Assembly (NCBI RefSeq): GCF_009659625.1
Contig: NZ_VOIW01000005.1
Coordinates: 496,001-560,000, forward strand
DNA: 64,000 nucleotides
Origin: Pseudomonas haemolytica
Lineage (GTDB): Bacteria; Pseudomonadota; Gammaproteobacteria; Pseudomonadales; Pseudomonadaceae
Direction: 5' to 3'
The position numbers were made by a program, and so were the translations under genes. Under the pieces are notes generated by a model. That model did not search any database and was not told the origin of the DNA. It was given only the letters and a program-made list of their open reading frames with translations. The stretch's first letter is position 1; every line of letters starts with the position of its first letter. Of this stretch, positions 26,855-36,316 are shown piece by piece.

Positions 26855-27664
26855 TCAGGGGCTGTCTTGCGCGCGTGCACGCAGGGAAATTTGTTTGAGG
26901 TAGGCCTTGGGCGACTGGCCGGTGTGCTGGCGGAACGCGCTGTAGAACGCCGACAGTGAATTGAAGCCAGCGGCAAACGCCAGGTCATCGACTTTGATGG
27001 GCGGTGTGGCGCTGTCCAGCGCGGCCAATAGATGCTGGAGCCGCGCCTGGTTGACGTAGCGGTAGAAGCTCTGCCCCAGCACCTGGTTCAGCAGGTAGGA
27101 CATCTGATTGCGGCTGTAGCCGCATTCCTTGGCCACTCGTTGCAAGTCCAGTTCCGGGTCAAGATAGGGTTGCCGTGATTCGAAGTATTGCTGCAGGTCC
27201 TTGGCCATATGCCCCAGTTGCTGGGGCGACAAACCCAGGCGACTGACGGTAGGACGCGTCGATTGGGCAGGCTGCTCATGCACCAGGGACGCGTACTCGT
27301 TTACCCGCCAGATTAGCCCGTCGCGCACCGTAATGGCCTCACTGGTTCGAAACGACACAAGGCCCTGGCCGCCGCGCAAGGTGATGCGGTACTGGATAAA
27401 CGCCGTATCGCCATCGGCGCGGATGCGGTCGGTGTGTTCAATCGCCTCGTCCGCCTCGCGGGGCATGCTGGCTTGCAAGTACTCGCGCAGCTCGGCGTAA
27501 CCCACCACACGGTTCTGGAAGAAGTCGTGGTACTGGACCTCGGGATGGTAGTAGGCCATGACGCCGTCCAGATCGCGATGGCGCCAGCACAGGTGATGGT
27601 GCAAGACCAATTCGCCGGTGGCTTGAGTGTTCTGACAGTCATCGTCTGGGGCGATGTCGGGCAT
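26855..27664 (-). CDS. AraC-family regulator with N-terminal NTF2/SnoaL-like domain
   Basis: A 269-residue two-domain protein. Residues about 18-130 form an NTF2-like fold (HHHLCWRHRDLDGVMAYYHPEVQYHD, DTAFIQYRITLRGGQG). Residues about 165-260 hold the two AraC helix-turn-helix motifs (LQRVAKECGYSRNQMSYLL and VDDLAFAAGFNSLSAFYSAFRQ). The pocket-forming N-terminal domain presumably senses a small molecule. It is 49 bases upstream of the oxidase gene on the same strand and is its likely regulator. Confidence 0.88.
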   Translation of the reverse strand: MPDIAPDDDCQNTQATGELVLHHHLCWRHRDLDGVMAYYHPEVQYHDFFQNRVVGYAELREYLQASMPREADEAIEHTDRIRADGDTAFIQYRITLRGGQGLVSFRTSEAITVRDGLIWRVNEYASLVHEQPAQSTRPTVSRLGLSPQQLGHMAKDLQQYFESRQPYLDPELDLQRVAKECGYSRNQMSYLLNQVLGQSFYRYVNQARLQHLLAALDSATPPIKVDDLAFAAGFNSLSAFYSAFRQHTGQSPKAYLKQISLRARAQDSP

Positions 27665-27921
27665 ATAGGGCTCTGCGGCGAGGAAAACGCTTGAGAGTGC
27701 CGAATTTCACCCGGCCCTTCAATAGGCAGTTTGATCGTCTGACTAATGGCCTTTTGCCTAATTTTCCGTAGGACATGACCCACATCAAAATTAGCGAAAA
27801 GAACCGCCGAACGGGGCCAAAAAATTCACCTTGTGCTTGCGAACGAATGCTACTTTGAAGTTCTTCGACGTCATGACCAACGACGGTCGTGACCCCTGCC
27901 GCGAGCTAAAGGAAGCGCTCA

Positions 27922-28194
27922 ATGAACAAGGTGGGCAACATGAACAAAGTGACTTTTCCCAACGCCTGCCAGCTGATGCGCTGGCATTTTCATCCAATCG
28001 GCTTCGAGGGGAGTATGGACGCCCCCGGCAGCATGGTCGCCCGCCTGTTCGACCGAGCCAGCGGCGAGACATTGATCGCCATCGCTGGCATCCCTTGCTC
28101 CACGGTGATGAACGCCGCCGATGTGGAGCGCATCATCGAGGCGGTAGAGGATGAGCTGGAGAGTTTTGTGCCGCCGTTGTCGTTGCGGGCCTGA
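27922..28194 (+). CDS. DUF1652 family protein
   Basis: A 90-residue protein matching the pseudomonad DUF1652 family (FPNACQLMRWHFHPIGFEG, GETLIAIAGIPCSTVMNAAD). The function is unknown. AAGGA lies eight bases before the ATG at 27922; a second in-frame ATG is at 27940. It has its own promoter region of about 250 bases and is followed by a REP. Confidence 0.8.
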   Translation: MNKVGNMNKVTFPNACQLMRWHFHPIGFEGSMDAPGSMVARLFDRASGETLIAIAGIPCSTVMNAADVERIIEAVEDELESFVPPLSLRA

Positions 28195-28227
28195 ACTTTC
28201 CCACCTGCAATGAAGATCCAGAAATAT

Positions 28228-28252
28228 GAGAGGGGCTTGCCCCCTCCCACAT
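28228..28252. repeat. REP palindrome
   Basis: GAGAGGGGCTTGCCCCCTCC followed by CACA is a single REP hairpin. It lies between the convergent ends of the DUF1652 and UvrD-like helicase genes and probably serves as the 3' boundary of both messages. Confidence 0.75.
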
Positions 28253-28263
28253 TCAGCCCTGTG

Positions 28264-30720
28264 TCAGGTTGAGACTCGGCGCTGGTCATCGAAGAACGCT
28301 TTCTTGCCGTCTACCCGTTCAGATGCCCTCGGCACATTCACGCCCTGGCCCTCCGGCTTTTCCACGTACCAGTAGCAGTGGCTGACCGCCCGGGTTATGC
28401 CGACGTAGGCAAGGCGCAGTACTTCGTCCTTTTGCGCGTTGTCGTACGGCTCGCTGTCACCCTCCTTGCCCAGGCCGGCCATGCGGTAAACCTGGTTCTT
28501 ATAGGGCGAGCTGGTGAGATGCTGGCAGTCCCCTAGCAAAAATACTGCATCCGCCTGCAAGCCCTTGGCGCTGTGGTAGGTCAGTTGTTTGAGCCTGCGC
28601 TCATGCCCCGGCAAGCTAGAATCCACATTAACAACAGACTGAATATGCTCTTGAATCAATAACTTATCGCTACTTTTTCGATAGAGCATCAACACTGTCT
28701 CGCCCCTTTGATAGTGCTCCAACAACCGCAGCCCAAGCGCCGCGTCGTCGCGCTCCAGCACTGTGACAGGCAGCAACGTCTTTGGCGCGCCACTGGCCTT
28801 GGCCTTCTTGCCGGGGATCGCCGGCGCGCTACGCACGATATGTTCGGCCGCATCGATGATGTGCTGATGGCTGCGGTAGTTCTCGCCGAGCATTACGCGA
28901 GTGGTGCTCGGCGATACAAATTCCTTGTTGAACTCCATAAAGTACTTGGGCGAGCTGCCGCGCCAGCCATAGATCGATTGCCAGTCGTCTCCCACGCACA
29001 ACAAGGATGAGCGTTGCGCACCGCGCCCGACGTGCATCGCCGGGCCGCGACTACGGATTTCCCGCAGGCTGGCGCGGATCCACGACACGATCTGCGGCGA
29101 TACATCCTGGAATTCGTCAATCATCAGGTGCGACATCGGCCGTAGCAGCGGATCGCTGAGCAGCTTGAGGTTTTCCGGGGTGTTTTCACCAAACAGGGAG
29201 AACATCCGGTTGTAGGTCATGATCGGCGGTGATTGATCCAGCAGGTGGTCTTCCAGGGCCTTCCAGAAAATACTCAGGGCTTCAAAGAAAAACCGATCCG
29301 GGTCGTCCTTGGCGAAGCGCATTTGGCTGACCGCCGTGGGTAAGTCCAACCCAAGGTTTTCGATAAACCCGGCAGCCATGACGAAACTGTCCAACAGCGG
29401 CGCTGAGGCCAGTTCGCCCTTGACCTTGTAATCAAAGCCCGGCCCGGCCGTAGCATCACCGGCCAGGCTGCTGAGGAGGCGCTTTGAAGACTCATAACTA
29501 TCTAACCATATCAAAGGCTTATGACAGAAAGCTTGAAACAGGGTGCGCTTTACCGCCCATTCTGCACGCACTGAAAGCTTCGAGTTCGGCCGACTGATCT
29601 GAGCGTTTTCCCGCGCATCAAAACCCAGTACCACCCAGGCACCCAGCTCCGGGATATAGCCATGGCAATGAAATTGCGCGCCATTGATTTCAAACGTCTG
29701 GCGCCCAGGCTCTATGCCCTTGATCGGCCAGGCACCGGCGCGAAACCACAGGTCTTCGATCACATCGCACAACTCGTCATCGCGTTTGGCCGCTAACTCA
29801 GTCACGGCCATGCGTTTTTGCACGTCCGGATGATCGCGCTCCAGTTCCTTTAGCTGCAAGCCATGGCGGGCCAACGGCGCAATCAACTCGCGGAACCGCT
29901 CATGGCGACCATGCAGGCGGTGGTAACAGGCATTCATCTGTTGACGCTGGGCATCGCTGATACGCAGGTCGAAGGGGTTGCTGTCGGCGTCTTCAAAGCC
30001 TGCGCTGAGATTTTCAAAGGCTTGCAGTCGCTCGAAGCCCGGCAAGCTGCGCACCATCGGCAGAATGCGCGAGTGAAAGGTACGGACCACGGCCTGGGCT
30101 TCTTTCATGCCAAGGGGTTGGCCCCACAGGCTGAGAATTTCCATGAGCTTGTGAATGAAGTCTTTGCGCGACTCGCGGGTGAACGTCACCACCGTCATCG
30201 AACTCAGCTCAAAGCCCAGGTAATGCGTGAGCAACAGGATGCGCAGTACCAGCGAGGTGGATTTACCGGCGCCAGCACCGGCGATCACCGAGGTCGAGGG
30301 CGTGTCGCTGAAGATCATCTTCCACTGCGCGGCACTCGGCTGCGCATGCGCCGGCAGCAAGTGCGCGACATCCGCCTTCATGCGTTTCTTCACCTCAGGC
30401 GTGAGTGGCAACCGCCAATCGTCAAACAGGCTGTCATCCACCCCCGGCGCACGGTGTTCATCCGGGCGGAAATCGCGAATCAACAGGACCTGCCGGCCCT
30501 CCTCAAGCCCATCGGCCTTGCCCTCGCGGTAGCCATATTCCACACCCGCCTCATGCCCACTGCGGAAACCATCGGCTTGGCCATGCAACCAGGAAAACCG
30601 GTGCTGCGCACGCAAGCGGGTAAGGCCGTGGCCGAACAGGCGAGCAGCAAGCCGCTTCAACAGGGGCATTTCAGTCAAGGGACGCAGTTCAGGGGGCAGA
30701 TCAGGCTTTTGTTGCGGCAC
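28264..30720 (-). CDS. UvrD/Rep-like superfamily 1 helicase
   Basis: An 818-residue 3'-5' DNA helicase type. Walker A is AGAGAGKSTSL at about residues 145-155, motif Ia is TVVTFTRESRKDF, and Walker B is LMIDEFQDVSPQ at about 530. Motif IV (GDDWQSIYGWRGS) and late motifs (LTYHSAKGLQADAVFLLGD, LRLAYVGITRA) are present. The N-terminal 110 residues are unusual. They include a tract of spaced glycine and aromatic residues (ADGFRSGHEAGVEYGYREG) with no helicase function known to me. A charged insert of about 200 residues follows motif Ia. It is a stand-alone gene and its role in repair or defence is open. Confidence 0.88.
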   Translation of the reverse strand: MPQQKPDLPPELRPLTEMPLLKRLAARLFGHGLTRLRAQHRFSWLHGQADGFRSGHEAGVEYGYREGKADGLEEGRQVLLIRDFRPDEHRAPGVDDSLFDDWRLPLTPEVKKRMKADVAHLLPAHAQPSAAQWKMIFSDTPSTSVIAGAGAGKSTSLVLRILLLTHYLGFELSSMTVVTFTRESRKDFIHKLMEILSLWGQPLGMKEAQAVVRTFHSRILPMVRSLPGFERLQAFENLSAGFEDADSNPFDLRISDAQRQQMNACYHRLHGRHERFRELIAPLARHGLQLKELERDHPDVQKRMAVTELAAKRDDELCDVIEDLWFRAGAWPIKGIEPGRQTFEINGAQFHCHGYIPELGAWVVLGFDARENAQISRPNSKLSVRAEWAVKRTLFQAFCHKPLIWLDSYESSKRLLSSLAGDATAGPGFDYKVKGELASAPLLDSFVMAAGFIENLGLDLPTAVSQMRFAKDDPDRFFFEALSIFWKALEDHLLDQSPPIMTYNRMFSLFGENTPENLKLLSDPLLRPMSHLMIDEFQDVSPQIVSWIRASLREIRSRGPAMHVGRGAQRSSLLCVGDDWQSIYGWRGSSPKYFMEFNKEFVSPSTTRVMLGENYRSHQHIIDAAEHIVRSAPAIPGKKAKASGAPKTLLPVTVLERDDAALGLRLLEHYQRGETVLMLYRKSSDKLLIQEHIQSVVNVDSSLPGHERRLKQLTYHSAKGLQADAVFLLGDCQHLTSSPYKNQVYRMAGLGKEGDSEPYDNAQKDEVLRLAYVGITRAVSHCYWYVEKPEGQGVNVPRASERVDGKKAFFDDQRRVST

Positions 30721-30938
30721 GCGGACTCCTGCGATGAGCTTGGCTTTGACAAGGGCGCCATGGTCGCCGGAATTGGCGCTCAGTTCCAGCCAAATGCTTT
30801 GCTGTCATGCAGTTAGGCGATGAAGTGAAAGTCAGTACAGGGTTAAACAATCGAATTAATGGATAGGAATCCAGCAGTTTTTACGCTTTTTATCGATCAT
30901 GCGCTGTTGGATGATAGCTCCATCAACAGGAGACGATC

Positions 30939-31634
30939 ATGCTTGAACTTCGACCTTTCAACACCTTGGGCGGCGCCCATCATGGCTGGCTTGACGCCCA
31001 TCACCACTTTTCATTCGCCGAATACCACGACCCCGAGCGTATGCACTGGGGCAACCTGCGGGTATGGAACGACGATATCATCGCGCCGGGCACCGGCTTC
31101 CCTCAGCACCCGCACCGTGACATGGAGATCATCACCTACGTGCGTGAAGGGGCTATCAGCCATGCCGACAACCTGGGCAACAAAGGTCGCACCGAGGCCG
31201 GCGACGTACAAGTGATGAGCGCGGGCACCGGGATTGCCCACAGCGAATACAACCTGGAGGCCACACCAACCAAGATCTTCCAGATCTGGATCATCCCAAA
31301 TGAAGCTGGCTTGCCGCCGTCCTGGGGTGCCAAACCGTTTCCACAAGGCAATCGCGAGGGTTTTGTGACATTGGCCAGCGGAAAGGCCGGCGACAGTGAA
31401 AGCCTGCGCATTCGTGCCGATGCGCGCTTGGTGGCAGCCAATCTGAAAGCAGGGGAAAGCGCCGAGTACCGGCTGGACAGTGGGCGTCGGGCGTACCTGG
31501 TGCCGGCCACGGGCGTGATTGAAGTCAATGGGGTGCGGGCACAGGCTCGAGATGGCGTGGCGGTTGAGGATGAGCAGGTGTTGCGGGTGACGGCGATTGA
31601 GGACAGTGAGATCGTATTGGTCGACCTGGCCTGA
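30939..31634 (+). CDS. Pirin family protein (YhhW-like bicupin)
   Basis: A 231-residue bicupin of the pirin family. Metal ligands are in HPHRDMEIITYV and in GTGIAHSEYN. Bacterial pirins such as YhhW can oxidise quercetin or act as redox-related regulators; the actual activity here is unknown. The start ATG at 30939 has AGGAG about six bases upstream. It is a single-gene unit between the helicase and pgm genes, followed by a REP. Confidence 0.92.
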   Translation: MLELRPFNTLGGAHHGWLDAHHHFSFAEYHDPERMHWGNLRVWNDDIIAPGTGFPQHPHRDMEIITYVREGAISHADNLGNKGRTEAGDVQVMSAGTGIAHSEYNLEATPTKIFQIWIIPNEAGLPPSWGAKPFPQGNREGFVTLASGKAGDSESLRIRADARLVAANLKAGESAEYRLDSGRRAYLVPATGVIEVNGVRAQARDGVAVEDEQVLRVTAIEDSEIVLVDLA

Positions 31635-31657
31635 TCTCAAGCCCTCCAGGCCTCTAA

Positions 31658-31685
31658 TGTGGAAGGGGACTTGCCCCCTCCCACA
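31658..31685. repeat. REP palindrome
   Basis: TGTGGAAGGGGACTTGCCCC followed by CTCCCACA is a slightly imperfect REP located between the convergent pirin and pgm genes. Confidence 0.75.
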
Positions 31686-31700
31686 GTGTGTACGGCCTGG

Positions 31701-33344
31701 TTACTGGCTGATTGCACCGTCTACCAACACCTGCGCCTCTTCCACCAGTTGCTTGAGGTGATCTTCGCCGATAAAGCTCTCGGCGTAGATCTTGTAGATG
31801 TCTTCAGTGCCCGATGGCCGTGCGGCAAACCAGCCGTTTTCGGTCATGACTTTCAAACCGCCAATGGCCTGGTTGTTGCCAGGTGCATGGCTGAGTATTT
31901 GCTGGATGCTCTCCCCGGCCAATTGCGTGGACGTCACCTGCTCCGGCGAGAGTTTACCCAGCAGGGCTTTTTGCGCCGGGGTCGCCTTGGCATCGACGCG
32001 AATGGCAAACGGCTCACCCAACGCGTCGGTCAGGCCGCGATAGATCTGGCTTGGGTCCTGGCCTTTGCGCGAGGTCATTTCCGCCGCCAGCAAGGCCGGG
32101 ATAAGGCCATCTTTGTCGGTGCTCCATACCGTGCCGTCCTTGCGCAGGAACGAGGCACCGGCGCTTTCTTCGCCGCCGAAACCCAACGAGCCTTCGAACA
32201 AGCCATCGGCAAACCATTTGAAGCCCACCGGCACTTCGTACAAACGACGGCCGATACGCGCCGCGACGCGATCTATCAGGCCGCTGCTGACCACGGTCTT
32301 GCCCACGGCAGCATCGGCGCGCCACTCAGGACGGTTCTGGAACAGATAGTCGATGGACACCGCCAGGTAGTTATTCGGCGCCAACAGGCCACCGGACGGC
32401 GTAACGATACCGTGACGGTCGTGGTCCGGGTCGCAGGCAAACGCGACGTCGAAGCGTTCCTTGAGGCCGATCAGGCCCTGCATGGCGTAGCTGGAGGACG
32501 GATCCATGCGGATCTGGCCGTCCCAGTCGACGCTCATGAAACGGAAGGTGGAGTCGACTTCAGTGTTTACCACCTCAAGGTTCAGACGGTAGTGCTCGGC
32601 AATCGCCGACCAATAGCGCACCCCTGCTCCGCCCAATGGATCCACGCCCAGGCGCAAGCCGGCGCTGCGGATTGCGTCCATGTCGATCACATTGATCAGA
32701 TCAGCCACATAGCTGTTGAGGTAGTCATGGCGGTGAGTGGTGTCCGCCTTGAGCGCCTGGGCGTGGGTGACGCGCTTGACCCCGGCCAGCTTGTTGGCGA
32801 GCAACTCGTTGGCCTTGGCTTCGATCCACTTGGTGACGTGGGTATCGGCCGGACCACCGTTAGGCGGGTTGTACTTGTAGCCGCCACTTTGCGGTGGGTT
32901 GTGGGACGGCGTAATCACAATGCCGTCCGCCAGGCCGCTGGTACGGCCACGGTTGTAGCAGATGATGGCGTGGGAAATCGCTGGGGTCGGCGTGTACTCA
33001 TCGCCTTCAGCCAACATGACGTGTACGCCATTGGCGGCCAGTACTTCCAAGGCACTCGCGCCGGCAGGTGTCGACAGTGCGTGGGTGTCCAGGCCTACGA
33101 ACAGCGGACCATCGATACCTTGGGCTTCTCGGTACAGGCAGATGGCCTGGCTGATCGCAAGCACATGCCATTCGTTGAAGCTCAGCTCAAACGAGCTGCC
33201 ACGGTGCCCGGAGGTACCAAAGGCCACACGCTGGGTGGAGATCGCTGCATCAGGCTGGCCGGTGTAATAGGCCGTGACCAGTCGCGGGATGTCCACCAGC
33301 AACTGGGCTGGCGCCGGTTTGCCCGCAAAAGGACTGATAGTCAT
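31701..33344 (-). CDS. pgm: Phosphoglucomutase (alpha-D-glucose phosphate-specific)
   Basis: A 547-residue phosphohexomutase converting glucose 1-phosphate and glucose 6-phosphate, cytosolic. The N-terminal segment RVAFGTSGHRGSSFELSF contains the phosphoserine loop, and ITPSHNPPQSGGYKYNPP is the sugar-binding and metal loop of the PgmA class. ACDPDHDRHGIV holds the magnesium-binding aspartates. The C-terminal domain carries RPSGTEDIYKIYAE, the phosphate-binding loop. The ATG at 33344 (MTISPFAGK) has GAGG eight bases upstream. Confidence 0.96.
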   Translation of the reverse strand: MTISPFAGKPAPAQLLVDIPRLVTAYYTGQPDAAISTQRVAFGTSGHRGSSFELSFNEWHVLAISQAICLYREAQGIDGPLFVGLDTHALSTPAGASALEVLAANGVHVMLAEGDEYTPTPAISHAIICYNRGRTSGLADGIVITPSHNPPQSGGYKYNPPNGGPADTHVTKWIEAKANELLANKLAGVKRVTHAQALKADTTHRHDYLNSYVADLINVIDMDAIRSAGLRLGVDPLGGAGVRYWSAIAEHYRLNLEVVNTEVDSTFRFMSVDWDGQIRMDPSSSYAMQGLIGLKERFDVAFACDPDHDRHGIVTPSGGLLAPNNYLAVSIDYLFQNRPEWRADAAVGKTVVSSGLIDRVAARIGRRLYEVPVGFKWFADGLFEGSLGFGGEESAGASFLRKDGTVWSTDKDGLIPALLAAEMTSRKGQDPSQIYRGLTDALGEPFAIRVDAKATPAQKALLGKLSPEQVTSTQLAGESIQQILSHAPGNNQAIGGLKVMTENGWFAARPSGTEDIYKIYAESFIGEDHLKQLVEEAQVLVDGAISQ

Positions 33345-33448
33345 GCATAAACCTCGTAAAGAAGGATTCGGAAAAAATGACAGTTTACTGGGACTTGGAC
33401 TACTTCGCGACGGTATCGATCCTACAGGCGAGAGACAAATTTCAAACA

Positions 33449-34855
33449 CTAGCCAGTTTGCGACTGGAGCAGTGCATGAGCCAACGTATCCAGGGTGATA
33501 TCCAGGTTGGGATGGCCCGTGAACGTATGACTCACACGCATATGCTGGTGGTGCAAGCCACTGAGGCTGAACAACTCGCCCGGGGCGATAATCACCTGTT
33601 GCGTGAGCATGCTCTGGAAGACCAGGCGCATATCCACCGGCGCCACCGACTCTAACCAGAAACTCGCCCCCGCGACGGGCATTCGGTAGCTCACGCGGCC
33701 AGCCATGCGCGCCTCCAGCCGCAGGCTCATGGCTTGCGCTTGTTCTTGCAGGTGCTGGCGCAATGTCTGCAAGTGCTGGTCAAAGCGCCCGCTCTGGTAG
33801 AGCCGGGCAATGGCGCGCTGGCGGATTGACGATAATCGAAACGAGCGCAGTAGAAACTGACGTTGCAATTCACTGCCTATCTGATGTGACAGCAGATAAC
33901 CAAAGGGCGCCTCCGGGCCCAATACCTTCTCGAACGAGGAGAACACGATCAGGCGCTCTGGGTTGACGAGATTACGCAGGGCCGCCTGGGACGGGGTGTA
34001 GCTCAGTTCGCCAAAGGTGTCGTCCTCCAGCAGCCAACAACCGTATTGGTCGAGCAGATGCGCCACCTGCAGGCGCTCCGGAACCGATAAAGCCGCGCCC
34101 GACGGCATACTGATCACTGATGACAACAGCACCAGATGCACGGATTCGTGATGCAACAGGTGCTCGAATGTGGTCAGGTCGAAGCTGCCGTCGGCGAGCC
34201 ACGGCAACTCGATCACCCGGACACCAGCGGTCTGCAACAAGCGCAAGACCAGGTAGTCACAGGGTGATTCAGTCACCACCACGGTGCCCTTGAGACCCAG
34301 GGCATCAATCAGTATTTCCAGTACACCCCGCAAATCGGCGCCGATATATACCTCATCGGCCTGCCAACAGCGCGTGGGCGACGATGTATAACGCGCAGCC
34401 AACGCCGCACGAAGCTCCCAGACGCCGCAGGGTTGCGTCCAGGGTTGCAACTGGTGCGGGTACTTGCGCACCAGTTGACGTTCCAGCGTCAGCAAGTCGC
34501 CATCGAGCGAGCCCAGCAACGCCGGTTCATCGCCACTGAGTACGACCATGCCCGGACGTCGCGCCGCCGCGTATAGCCGCTCGAGCAAGTCGGCGCCCGC
34601 CATGACTTGCGAGTTAGCCGCCACTGGCCAGGCGAAGTAGCCGGACTTGGCGACCGAGTAGATGCGCCCTTCCTTCTCCAGCAGCGAGTAAGCGTACTGG
34701 ATCGTCGAGATTGACACGTTCAAGCGTGCCGACAACTGCCGCAGGGACGGCAGCTTGACCGGCGTCTGCAGGCTGATTTCGTTGATCAGGCTGATCATGT
34801 AGCGATACACCGCCTGGTAGGCAAAATCTGCCTGCCGCTCTCCTCGCAGGTTCAT
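33449..34855 (-). CDS. MocR-type GntR regulator with aminotransferase-like domain
   Basis: A 468-residue regulator. The first 75 residues are a GntR winged helix (LPSLRQLSARLNVSISTIQYAYSLLEKEGRI). The rest has the fold type I aminotransferase domain; the PLP lysine is in FSSFEKVLGPEAPFGYLL. Such proteins bind PLP or an adduct to sense amines or amino acids. It lies 36 bases downstream of the unrecognised 474-residue gene, same strand, so the two probably form one unit. Confidence 0.9.
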   Translation of the reverse strand: MNLRGERQADFAYQAVYRYMISLINEISLQTPVKLPSLRQLSARLNVSISTIQYAYSLLEKEGRIYSVAKSGYFAWPVAANSQVMAGADLLERLYAAARRPGMVVLSGDEPALLGSLDGDLLTLERQLVRKYPHQLQPWTQPCGVWELRAALAARYTSSPTRCWQADEVYIGADLRGVLEILIDALGLKGTVVVTESPCDYLVLRLLQTAGVRVIELPWLADGSFDLTTFEHLLHHESVHLVLLSSVISMPSGAALSVPERLQVAHLLDQYGCWLLEDDTFGELSYTPSQAALRNLVNPERLIVFSSFEKVLGPEAPFGYLLSHQIGSELQRQFLLRSFRLSSIRQRAIARLYQSGRFDQHLQTLRQHLQEQAQAMSLRLEARMAGRVSYRMPVAGASFWLESVAPVDMRLVFQSMLTQQVIIAPGELFSLSGLHHQHMRVSHTFTGHPNLDITLDTLAHALLQSQTG

Positions 34856-34891
34856 AGCTGTTCACCGGGCGGTTTAGGCCAGCACACGCGA

Positions 34892-36316
34892 CTAGCTCCC
34901 CGACAACTGCGCAGTCCGTGCCTGGCAAGGCATGAAGCGCTGCTTGCTTGCCAGGATGCGACGGTCGATCTGAAGAGGCCGCTTGCGGTACACATGCTGC
35001 AATAGTGGCAGCGGCAATCCGCTGGTATCCACCAGCCACTGTTGCAACATTTCCGCAGCGGGTTTGCCTTGAAGCGCCTTGTGCAGTTCGGGGAGCGCCA
35101 CCAGCATGCCAGGGTGACATTGACGCAGGAAACCCTCCAGTCGCTCGCCATGCTGAATGAAGGGCGCAAACAACAGGCAGGTTAATTGACCTTCGTCCAA
35201 ACCAAAGAACTCTCGGGCATAGGTGGTCGCCAGGACACGCCCATCTTCACCGGACGCCTCAGCGATCAACGCCATGGGGATTTTCCTGCGGTGCATGTAG
35301 TCCATTGCCTGGCGAAAAAAGCTTTCGACGCCATGCTCATAGGAAAGCTCACGCAGACATTGGGCCTGCAGCCCGTGCAAGTGCGCCATGAGCAATGGAT
35401 TGGGGTAGGCAGGATGGCTGAAGTGAAAATCAAACGGGTCCGGCTGGCACGCCAGGAAGTCGGTCAGCAACGTTGCCTGGGGCACATCCACATCGTCGAG
35501 CAGGTCAGCAATACCGATATAGGCCAGATGACGGTGCCCACCCCGACCTGCCCCCTCAGTGCCCACATAATGTTCGCCATAAAGGTCACGGTAACAAGCG
35601 ACACTCCACTCCTCCATACGCGCAAATAACCCATTGAGCGACACCGGCTTGCCGGGTGCGAAGTCGAGAGCGGTTGCCAATGCAGTCTTCTTCAGCCAGG
35701 CAAGGTATTGGCTTTGCTGGCGTGGCGAGTCGCCGCTGACCATGGCATGCACGCCGCCGTTCCATGTGGCGGCACGCTGGTAGAACTCGCCGAAGGCCAG
35801 GTAGGTATCGTTGCACAACGTTGCGCGGATATCCCCGGAGGTCAGATGCCCCAACATCAACATATTGCGCTGGCTGACCTGCCGCCCGGCAGCAGACGGA
35901 GGTCGCTGCGGATTAAAGGGCAGTACCTCCTGATTCTCCACCATCAACAGCTCGACTCTCGGGTCGTCATGGAAAAACAGCCTGCCATAGCCTTGGTTAA
36001 TGCTGTCGAGGGTGGCCTGGGTCATGCCCGCATAGCGCAGGGTGGCAACCCGTAAGTGAAAAGTCTTAGGGGCCCGGCCCGCAATGGTCAGTTGTGCCGC
36101 CCGCAGCATCGCCAAGGCGTAACTGCTGACCTCGCCACCGCCGTGGGCGATCAGCACTTTATAATTACCCACTTGTTCCATGCCACCGGCTGCGACCACA
36201 ATTCGTTGGACCAACAATTGGAGCACTGTTCGTTCGGTGCGCGTAAAGTGCCCGACCAAACGCTGCAAAACTTGCTGGTAAACATAGTTCATGGCTTGCT
36301 CATGAATTGCGCTCAT
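34892..36316 (-). CDS. Unrecognised 474-residue cytosolic protein
   Basis: I do not recognise this family. The protein has no signal peptide and no membrane helix. The N-terminal third looks alpha/beta (YKVLIAHGGGEVSSYALAML, FHLRVATLRYAGMT), with a glycine-rich loop at AHGGGEVSS. The middle contains GTEGAGRGGHRHLAYIGIAD and the C-terminal part is rich in charged helices. Candidate functional residues are the HGGG, GRGGHRH and DFHFSHPAYPNP stretches, none matching a motif I can name. It is followed by a MocR-type regulator in the same direction, which hints at a link to amino acid or amine metabolism. Confidence 0.8.
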   Translation of the reverse strand: MSAIHEQAMNYVYQQVLQRLVGHFTRTERTVLQLLVQRIVVAAGGMEQVGNYKVLIAHGGGEVSSYALAMLRAAQLTIAGRAPKTFHLRVATLRYAGMTQATLDSINQGYGRLFFHDDPRVELLMVENQEVLPFNPQRPPSAAGRQVSQRNMLMLGHLTSGDIRATLCNDTYLAFGEFYQRAATWNGGVHAMVSGDSPRQQSQYLAWLKKTALATALDFAPGKPVSLNGLFARMEEWSVACYRDLYGEHYVGTEGAGRGGHRHLAYIGIADLLDDVDVPQATLLTDFLACQPDPFDFHFSHPAYPNPLLMAHLHGLQAQCLRELSYEHGVESFFRQAMDYMHRRKIPMALIAEASGEDGRVLATTYAREFFGLDEGQLTCLLFAPFIQHGERLEGFLRQCHPGMLVALPELHKALQGKPAAEMLQQWLVDTSGLPLPLLQHVYRKRPLQIDRRILASKQRFMPCQARTAQLSGS

